Source of the DNA: Acanthopleura granulata
Taxonomy: Eukaryota; Mollusca; Polyplacophora; Chitonida; Chitonidae
Direction: 5' to 3'
Assembly (NCBI GenBank): GCA_016165875.1
Contig: JABBOT010000016.1
Coordinates: 5,416,327 to 5,480,326 of the forward strand
Length of the DNA stretch: 64,000 nt
This document shows positions 57,005 to 64,000 of this stretch, piece after piece. Each line of letters begins with the position of its first letter. Position 1 is the first letter of the stretch. The notes beneath the pieces are model-generated. The model had not been told where the DNA came from and searched no databases. It saw only the letters and a program-made list of their open reading frames with translations. A program made the position numbers and the translations under genes.

Positions 57005-57415
57005 GATGATTTATTTATTTATCTGATCGGTGGTTTACGTCATACTTAAATCGATCCGTATTATGATGGGAGGAAACCGGACAAATATGAAATAAGAGAC
57101 TATAGGATGTAGAGTAAAACCAGACCAGCGATAACATTCTGATAGTTGTCAAATGGTCTCACGTTACTGGTAAACTCTGACCTTTTGTCAACTTGCCACA
57201 GTTACGGTTTAATTGTAACTGTTCATATAAGTGTTTAATAAGTGACAACCACGCCTTCTAACACCAGGACGTAAGCAGAAACGGGTTTAAAAATGGCAGT
57301 GATGTTAAATGCAATATCCTAGACGTCACTGGTCTAAAATGACTCTAAACACGACAAGAAAACCCACTAACACCCATAGTTGGCTGGCAGACCTTCCCAG
57401 GTGCAACGGAGTCCA
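57005..57415 (-). mobile_element. SINE interrupted by a family B insertion
   Basis: The SINE 3' end on - lies at 57005-57080 ('TTATTTATCTGATCGGTGGT', 'GATGGGAGGAAACCGGACA'). Its continuation 'TTGGCTGGCAGACCTTCCCA' and 'GGTGCAACGGAGTCC' appears only at 57385-57412. In between lies an inverted family B copy (57105-57300: 'GTCAAATGGTCTCACGTTAC', 'CTTTTGTCAACTTGCCACAG', 'AACTGTTCATATAAGTG'). So family B moved after the SINE. Confidence 0.6.
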
Positions 57416-58185
57416 TTCACACATAGGCCTGTAAAATTCGTTTTCATCTAATTTTCAAACTCCTCCGAATTCAAATGTGGATGAAAGCGTTGAGATTAAG
57501 AAAGGTGGAAAGCATAACCTTTCATTCTTCTTATCCGTGTGGTTGTAGGAATTTTACTGACTGATTATTTGTACACATATATATATAGCTGTACATTTTC
57601 GAACACTTTACGGTGCCATCGTCTACTGAAGCCTAGAGATTCCATCTACAATTAATGCCGGAATACCGGACATAAAATTAAAATCGTGGTGTAAATTGTG
57701 GCGGAGTAATACATGCATTTGATGACACCCTCGTTTGTAAAATGTTTACAGTGATTTTTACGATCATTGTGACGTTGAAGACTAATTAAAACATGACCGA
57801 TTAGAATTGTCAAATTAATGTAGATCGTAAAGTGATCGCAGCTGGTTTTCGTGCATGAAAACCATAGAATCAACTCCGACATGCAGATGGCTGGCGATAT
57901 CTTTAGATTCATCAAGATTCGCCAAGATTGCTCAGTCACCCGTTTTCTCGAGATCATTCCAAAGTTAGAAGAAAAGAACGCATTTATAAAATCTATACCT
58001 TAAAAGAAAGAAATTTACTTATGGCTAAATAAAAAATCTCAATTTTCTGGCGGAAGTGTTTGTTATTTGAGTATTTAATAGTTAAACATCCAAGACTGAG
58101 AAGCCTTTTTAGGCCACCATTTTAACAGATTGCTTACGTCATCGTGCTTGTCTTTGAAGGTAAAAAAAATCATGTAGATAACGTA

Positions 58186-58317
58186 ATGGCGGGCTTTAGT
58201 GGGGACCCCAGCTCTAGTTCTGATGGTAGTGAATGTAACTTTGGCTTACAAGGCTACCAGTTTGAATCGCAGAGGAGTGAGGCTGAGAGCAGTTCGACCG
58301 ACCACGCATCAAGCTGA
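58186..58317 (+). pseudogene. 43-codon Ser/Glu-rich N-terminus, repeat-linked
   Basis: ATG at 58186 to TGA at 58315-58317. It begins 'MAGFSGDPSSSSDGSECNFG' and goes on with 'LQGYQFESQRSEAESSST'. A 'GYxFE' motif after a Ser/Asp-rich leader resembles the N-terminus of multi-copy 'P2X7-like' proteins in invertebrates, from memory and unverified. The expected Cys-rich region does not follow. Probably a fragment of a repetitive gene or element. Confidence 0.25.
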
Positions 58318-58441
58318 AGTAAGTCGGACCGGGATTTCTGGCTTTGACATTGGCCATCTGTGAAAGGATAGGTTGCGCTCTGCCTTCAGGACATCGCAAT
58401 TCAGACACATTTTGGCAGCCTACAGCCACGCATGTAGGCAT
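58214..58441 (-). pseudogene. Possible THAP zinc-finger start, - strand
   Basis: The - frame starts 'MPTCVAVGCQNVSELRCPEG', like the first C..C half of THAP domains ('MP..C...GC.N'). Later 'KARNPGPTYFSL' resembles the '..FH.FP' region, but the invariant Trp and the second C..H pair are absent. It overlaps the + frame at 58186-58317 on the other strand, so at most one of the two is real. It may be a relic of a THAP-containing transposase. Confidence 0.22.
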
Positions 58442-59004
58442 GATGTAGTCCTCTAGTACATCCCAAACTTCCTTTTTAAAGTTGGCTTTAACAGAACTTA
58501 AAATCCACGATTATCACGATGTACGAACATATTTAGCTGAATCTGAACATGCACGTTAATTAAATGGTAGGGGTAAAACCTTAAGCACAGTGACGTCACA
58601 ATGAATATTCAAGAGGAGGATAGGGGAATTTTCACCGGACAAGCCTAAGACATGGCGGGACCTCCTATGTGCCCCGAATAGGTGGATTTTGTAAAAAAAA
58701 AATAACGATGTTTAAAACAGTTTGTCTCTTTTACGAAACCTTTAAAAAGTGTAATAAAAAAATAGTATTCCACACAGTTTGTACAGCTCTTTTATTTAAG
58801 TTGTAGGTTGTATAAATGTGTTCTTTTCTTTTAACGGCGATTACCCACGATTTTAAGGATAGGTGTGATTGAGCCTTAAGTGGAAGGAACCCGTCAAATG
58901 AAGTTATGGTGAACCAAAAGACCATTAAAAACCGTATCTGAAGCCACGTTTACTGATGTTTTTAGGGGTTTTTTTGTCACCAAGTCAAATGGAATAAAAA
59001 TTTT

Positions 59005-59245
59005 GATTGTACGGTGGGTTTATGGACCATTTTGATAACATGTGACGTCACACCGACTTTTCTCTGGCTCAGAAACGTTATAAACTTTACTGTCATATTA
59101 GCTTTTCCGTACACAGGCACACCGGGGTACAGTTCTCAAGAACTTATTCGGAGATGATCGTACAAAAGGTGTAAAAAAAAGTTTGGGTGTCCTCACTATT
59201 GACATACATTATCAAAACTGCCCATAAACGCACCATACAATAAAA
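59005..59245. repeat. Inverted repeat
   Basis: 'ATTGTACGGTGGGTTTATGG' and 'CCATTTTGATAACATG' on + at 59008-59043 reappear inverted at 59204-59245 ('CATTATCAAAACTGCCCATA', 'AACGCACCATACAATAAAA'). Arms of about 38 bp, spacing about 165 bp. Two 'TGACGTCAC' (CRE-type) words lie in or near it (58591 and 59043). It may be the end of a non-autonomous DNA element. Confidence 0.6.
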
Positions 59246-60855
59246 ACATTACGCTGCAATTAATTTGGTAGAAAAAAAATCTTAAATATCATTGACGGTA
59301 TTTTCAGATACTGTCTCCAGTGGTGCTTTAACTTAACATAACCTCATTTTTGTGAGTTCTTTACCTTTAAAGATTACTTACCTGCATTTGAAACATTTGT
59401 TCTTTATTAAACATTTTGGAATGATCAGAAACTCTTGTGATAATGGTAAGTATGCTTTGTTGTGGATCCTACTAAATATGATTTATTTTGCATTTCAACT
59501 GTTACCCTGTCCGAACCTTAGCGCTGAATTTGCATAAAATATTTTTCCGTAATCCTCCAACTAAACGGGATTTGGTCTGCAAAAATCAGGTCGGTGAGGT
59601 TTAGACATAAATTGATCACCAGGAAAATACGTTGATAGTGATTTTGCCAGCCGTCAATGATTAACAATAAGATAAACCATCCAGATTAGACAAAATAAAA
59701 AAGCAGACCTTAAATATTTGACCCGATTTACAGTAAATTACTGATAAATAAGAGAAATCTTTGACATTTGGTGAAATTTGTATTCTACTGGGAATGCCTT
59801 TATACCTGATCAACTTGATCGTTGTTAAACCAGTGGGGAACCTTTCTAGCCGTAGGTAATTCGGATCCAAGCTGTGTGCTCCATTGTTCATTCCTATGTT
59901 GTGACGTTTTGCGAACAAACTGATAACGTATTGCTCATGCATTGCAAGAGGACAATAGTCAAGTCTTCAGCTTGGGACCGAATTGCCTTTGAACACGATA
60001 AGATATCTCATTAGTAATACTAGTACACAGGCAATGTTGGTCTAAAACGGTATTAGCTTCACTGTACTGTGTTTCATCTACATAGATATCCGTTATACAG
60101 CCTGACAAAAAGAACAACATTACATTGTCCTTTGCCATTACACTGGACAATAATCCATCAAAGAAACACCTTTGTACAGTCAAAGGGAAAACAGCGAGGC
60201 GCATTTTGTCTAGAAATCCCGATAATGGCATGTGTTATCTGACGGTTCATATTTCAGCTCCCCGAACTCTGTGCACTTTTGAAAGAAATGTTACTTAACA
60301 GATGAGAGAAGCAGCCATTAGCGAAAGAGAACATTAATGGAAAAAATCTGCTTTTGTGCAGAGAGGCAAACGACCAATTCCATCGTTCGCCAACTGAGGC
60401 ATGTTCCTTTTGAAGAGCGGGTAACCAGATACGACTTGTCTTTATGTAGTTTAGACAAGAAATGCAGATCTGGGATGGAAACATGGAATATAGTAGCAGG
60501 ATTTGCCTCTCGTTCTCCCAGTTCGCATTGTTGAGAAGTCTTTGAAAACGGATTTCAGGCCGCAAGTGACTGACATCCACGTAGACCCTTTTAGCTTATA
60601 TACTAATGCGCGCTTAAGCCATTCCCGTGAACGAAAGCTGTTTTTCTTCGAACGAATACCGTAGACTAGGCTGAGGCTCTATTTTTCGCAGTATGTAGAG
60701 CTTAGAACTCCGGCACTTCGCTTTTTAATTGTGTTCAACTCCGCTTAAGCCAGGGCTAGGGACCGTATGTTTATTGTTTTGAGTATGATCACCACGTTGA
60801 ATATATGCAGAGTTGCATTCAAAATGCAACTGAGATTCACATTTGACCATCGACA
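59245..60855. other. No gene recognised
   Basis: Several frames of 60-110 codons on both strands, none with a domain I can name. No clear repeat. Confidence 0.35.
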
Positions 60856-61135
60856 CCGTATACTCTGAAATGGTACACCATTTGTACACAAATTTTATTC
60901 ATCCGCCTAGAACATTCATCGAGTGTTTTCGTCATCATGGAAAACTGTTGACTGCTTCTCTTTGTATGAATCCTACCCAGTTTTTATTTTATTTTATTTA
61001 CATTCTTAGTTCTGTGCTGGTTTGTGTTACTTGTCGTCTTGGAAATTGCTCTTGCGGTTATTGACCCGGAATAAACATTTTGGTGGACGGCTGGTATACG
61101 TATGTACGGTTTCTACGCCTAGGTTGAAAATATTT
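60855..61135 (+). repeat. Family A arm, + strand, well preserved
   Basis: 'TACACCATTTGTACACAAAT', 'TTCATCCGCCTAGAACATTC', 'GTCATCATGGAAAACTGTTG', 'GACTGCTTCTCTTTGTATGA', 'TTATTGACCCGGAATAAACA', 'GGTGGACGGCTGGTATACGT' and 'TCTACGCCTAGGTTG'. With 7290-7530 it gives the full order of the arm. No opposed arm is seen downstream. Confidence 0.7.
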
Positions 61136-61856
61136 TTCTAGACAAAAAGCGCGTTTCTCTGAACGTATCGTGCACCAAGCAGAAAGCCATCGTACTGGAC
61201 ATTCAGTTTCCTACTTTTTCACACTAGAAGATCCGACAATTAACGTTATCAGCCAGAGAATCTGATGTCCTGTGGCTAGAATTTTTTTTCTAGGGAGATA
61301 TCTAGGTTTCAGATGGTCTTGACCTAGCTCGTATTCCCCCTAGCGATATGAGATTCCTGGAGATCTTCGCTTCCTTAGTATTATATAAATTTAACACAGC
61401 ACTCAGAAAGCGATCGAATATCAAACATTCGCCCGTCTGACTTTGTACATGACAGCCCGAGGCTAGTAAACCACACTTTTCACAACTAAGTGGACTCTGA
61501 GAGATGGATTCATCGAAAATTAGCCCGGAAGTAGCCTGCAAATATACCGCCAATGTAATGAGTTCAGTGCCTGTAGACGTGGAAAATAATACTTATCTGC
61601 CACAGAGTGTCATTGGCATGTGTCTCTACTTAGCATAGCGTTCATTCCACAGGCCAAGAAATAGCCATTAAGCTTTTTCGGGAATATGAGAAATGTACGT
61701 TTTGTGCGCACATCGAGTATGCGTCAAAGGCAGTTCCAGCTGAAAGGATTTATGACGGCAGCATTGTGTAATTTGCTTGGGTAATTTTTCGATGATGGAC
61801 ACTGTGCTTCCTTGCGTCCTCCTCCGTCATACACCCGGCAGTTAAGACGTCGATCT

Positions 61857-61895
61857 CATACATACATACATACATAACTACATACATACGTAGGT
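61857..61895. repeat. (CATA)n microsatellite
   Basis: 'ATACATACATACATACATA' with one interruption. Simple repeat. Confidence 0.85.
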
Positions 61896-61919
61896 TAATG
61901 GAAAATATGCTTTGCATAT

Positions 61920-62062
61920 GTAGTTATTTATTTATCTATTTGTTTGATTGGTGTTTTACGCCGAACTCAAGAATATTTCACTTATACGAAAGCATTATGG
62001 TGGGAAGAAACCGCGGGAAACCCACGGTCATCTAAAAGTTGCTGGCAGGCTTTATGTAGTTA
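61920..62062 (-). mobile_element. SINE copy, internally deleted, - strand
   Basis: (TTTA)n, 'GATTGGTGTTTTACGCCGAA', 'CTCAAGAATATTTCACTTAT', 'ACGAAAGCATTATGGTGGGA', 'ACCCACGGTCATCTAAAAGT' and 'TGCTGGCAGGCTTTATG'. Confidence 0.85.
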
Positions 62063-62154
62063 TCCAATCATAGCATACCTACGCCAGACATAATAAAACC
62101 ATGAATTTAGAACATACAGATGTTTTAAATACAATTTATTAAACGTCGCTGGGG

Positions 62155-62335
62155 TAGAATTACTAAAATGCTGTATTATCATCACCTTTACTAAAATGCT
62201 GTGTTATCATCATCTTTACTGAAATGCTGTGTTATCATCACCTTTACTAAAATGCTGTGTTATCATCATCTTTACTGAAATGCTGTGTTATCATCATCTT
62301 TACTGAAATGCCGTGTTATCACCATCTTTAATAAA
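62155..62335 (+). repeat. 28-bp tandem repeat, six units
   Basis: Unit 'CTAAAATGCTGTGTTATCAT' plus 'CATCTTTA'. Unit starts at 62163, 62191, 62219, 62247, 62275 and 62303, an exact 28-bp period with few substitutions. Confidence 0.92.
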
Positions 62336-62339
62336 CAAT

Positions 62340-62690
62340 CACATGGAAACACCAACCCACTGATCTTATACAGAAAACAGACATGATCTCCACCCAGTTA
62401 CAGTATTCTAACACCGGACATGACACCCACCCACTGATCTTATACAGAAACAGACATGATCTCCACCCAGTTACAGTATTCTAACACCGGACATGACACC
62501 CACCCAATGATCACATACTGAAATCAGACATCACGTCCACTCAATTACAGTATTCTGACACCGGACATGACACACACCCAATGATCACATACTGAAAACA
62601 GACATGACACCCACTCAGTTACAGTATTCTGACATCGGATATGACACCCACCCAAGCATCGTATATTGACACCAGATATGACACCACCCC
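62340..62690 (+). repeat. ~74-bp tandem repeat made of two ~37-bp half units
   Basis: 'TTACAGTATTCT' occurs at 62398, 62471, 62545 and 62619 (period 73-74). Each unit has two related halves, 'CCCACCCACTGATCTTATAC' with 'AGAAAACAGACATGATCTC', and 'CACCCAGTTACAGTATTCTA' with 'ACACCGGACATGACACC'. The second half matches the dispersed family C at 1376-1420. Confidence 0.88.
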
Positions 62691-62694
62691 CATC

Positions 62695-64000
62695 CCGGCA
62701 TGTGGCATCCTAGGCGGTGACAGTATATTGGCAATGTTATGAAAAATGTGATTTCCTATGCGGAAGATAACAGCCAATTTTCTACCTGTCGTATTATGTC
62801 CATGCCGAGAATCATCTAAAGCTTTGATCACAATGGATTGTATTTCTGTTAAGCAAGTAACAGTGCGACAACAAGTGTGAGCGTTTGTCTAAACAACGTA
62901 ACACGATGATGTAGCCTTCATGTATCCTAAGGTAATTATTTAGACTAATCAGATTCGCGTGCGTTAATTTCGATGCATTACGCTATATCACATATAAGGG
63001 TTGGATTTAACCGTAGGAGACAACGATTTATCAACACGAAGGGAGAGACAGACAAACAAACAAGCGGATGCACAGACAGCTGAAGAGGAACTCCAATACT
63101 TAATTCGTCATTTATCTTCAAGGTTTCAGACGCAAAGCCAGTTGAGGCAGAGCTGGATTTGTCTTCAAATCAATCATCATCACCAAAATTAATTCGACTA
63201 ATTCTCTTATCAATCCTTCTAAATCAAGGTTATGATGGCCCGCAGTTTTGAGAAATAACTCCCACACGTCTGTATTAGTTTATATGACGTAAATAGTAAT
63301 CACTTTGTAAGGGGTATAATAGCGATAGTGTTTCTTACATCGACAACTTTTATGAACAGCTGTAGACCTTCGGAAATGCCTGCAGTCGCATTTGACCTGG
63401 AAATTATTCACGAACTACGAGTCTGAATTTGAACTGGAGTTCATGCCTAGAAAATCTACCTCCCGTGAGTCACTGAAAACTCATGACTGCTTCTCAGTTG
63501 CAAGCCTTTTCTGCTCCACAGTTCACAGTAACTGATTAGTTTTTACTGATATGTTAAGGTTGGGGCCTCAGTACTATACCTAAACTTGTGATTCCCAAAC
63601 GCTCCGGGTCTCATAGTCCTTGTCCCAAGAAAACCCTACTCAAATCCCTGATATTGCTGTTGAATGATGAAGCTTTTAGCAAAATTGTCAAATGGGTGTT
63701 CGGGGCCAAAACCATTCAGTTTGAGGCCAGTGACCACTTACTAATCACCCCTTTGCCATGGCGTACATCCCCCTCAATTTTCTTCATAAACAGATAAATT
63801 TATACTTACAGAATAAAATTTGAAGCCTGTCCCACAAAATCATACCACCCGACAACGGAAGAAAAAACAAACAAACAATAAAAGTAAAACATCAAATGTC
63901 GTTGGAAAAGATGTAATTATAAATAGCAGGGAATTGAATTTGTAATTGCCATTCCGGAAGAATTAATGATGAACTGTAGCCTGTAATTGCAGGACTGGTC
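62695..64000. other. Window end, no gene recognised
   Basis: Short frames only. A weak family A-like phrase occurs at 63468-63510 ('GTCACTGAAAACTCATGACT', 'GCTTCTCAGTTGCAAG'). No splice-bounded GPCR exon seen. Confidence 0.35.

Overview
The window looks like nuclear DNA of a lophotrochozoan animal, most likely a mollusc. This rests on three things seen here. Coding DNA is very sparse. A tRNA-headed SINE recurs in more than twenty copies on both strands, ending in a conserved tail that reads about 'GTATAAGTGAAATATTC' and 'GTACGGCGTAAAAC' followed by (AAAT)n. A neuropeptide receptor gene of invertebrate type is split by very long introns. There are no operons, bacterial-style genes, CRISPR arrays or recognisable tRNA/rRNA genes. 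Most open frames in the window are chance frames or lie inside repeats.

The one host gene I can support is a G-protein-coupled receptor on the + strand, of the crustacean cardioactive peptide (CCAP) receptor / neuropeptide S receptor type. Its first coding exon (5602-5730) encodes a glycosylatable extracellular N-terminus. Its second (23034-23169) encodes the end of the N-terminus, TM1, intracellular loop 1 and the start of TM2. The two join in frame (phase 0) across an intron of about 17.3 kb. The next intron starts in phase 1, splitting the codon expected for the conserved TM2 aspartate. I found no further exon, so the rest of the gene probably lies beyond 64 kb or in short exons I could not recognise.

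Intron 1 (5.7-23 kb) holds a nearly full-length, decayed non-LTR retrotransposon on the - strand (about 9.16-14.3 kb). Reading along the element it has an ORF1-like protein with zinc-knuckle remains, an apurinic endonuclease, a reverse transcriptase, an RNase H and a 3' Cys/His stretch, so it is I-superfamily-like. A second, 3'-only copy lies at 56.4-56.9 kb. Intron 1 also holds the first copy of a roughly 2 kb dispersed element with inverted arms (17.8-20.1 kb), repeated at 47.2-48.7 kb.

The rest (23-64 kb) is a mosaic. It contains SINEs and two linked dispersed non-coding families, here called A and B; A forms long foldback hairpins at 42.7-43.3 and 45.5-45.8 kb. There is a separate hairpin at 41.3-41.7 kb. 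Tandem arrays include an 89-bp satellite (40.5-41.1 kb), an array apparently seeded by a SINE tail (26.0-26.4 kb), a 28-bp array and a roughly 74-bp array (62.2-62.7 kb). Also present are an L1-type ORF1 scrap (37.1-37.35 kb) and a CpG-dense patch (33.69-33.85 kb) that could be a promoter. I see no convincing undescribed biochemical system. The points most worth a second look are the split receptor gene, the hairpin elements, the co-ordinated A/B repeats and the conversion of dispersed repeats into tandem arrays. Boundaries of repeats are by eye and approximate.
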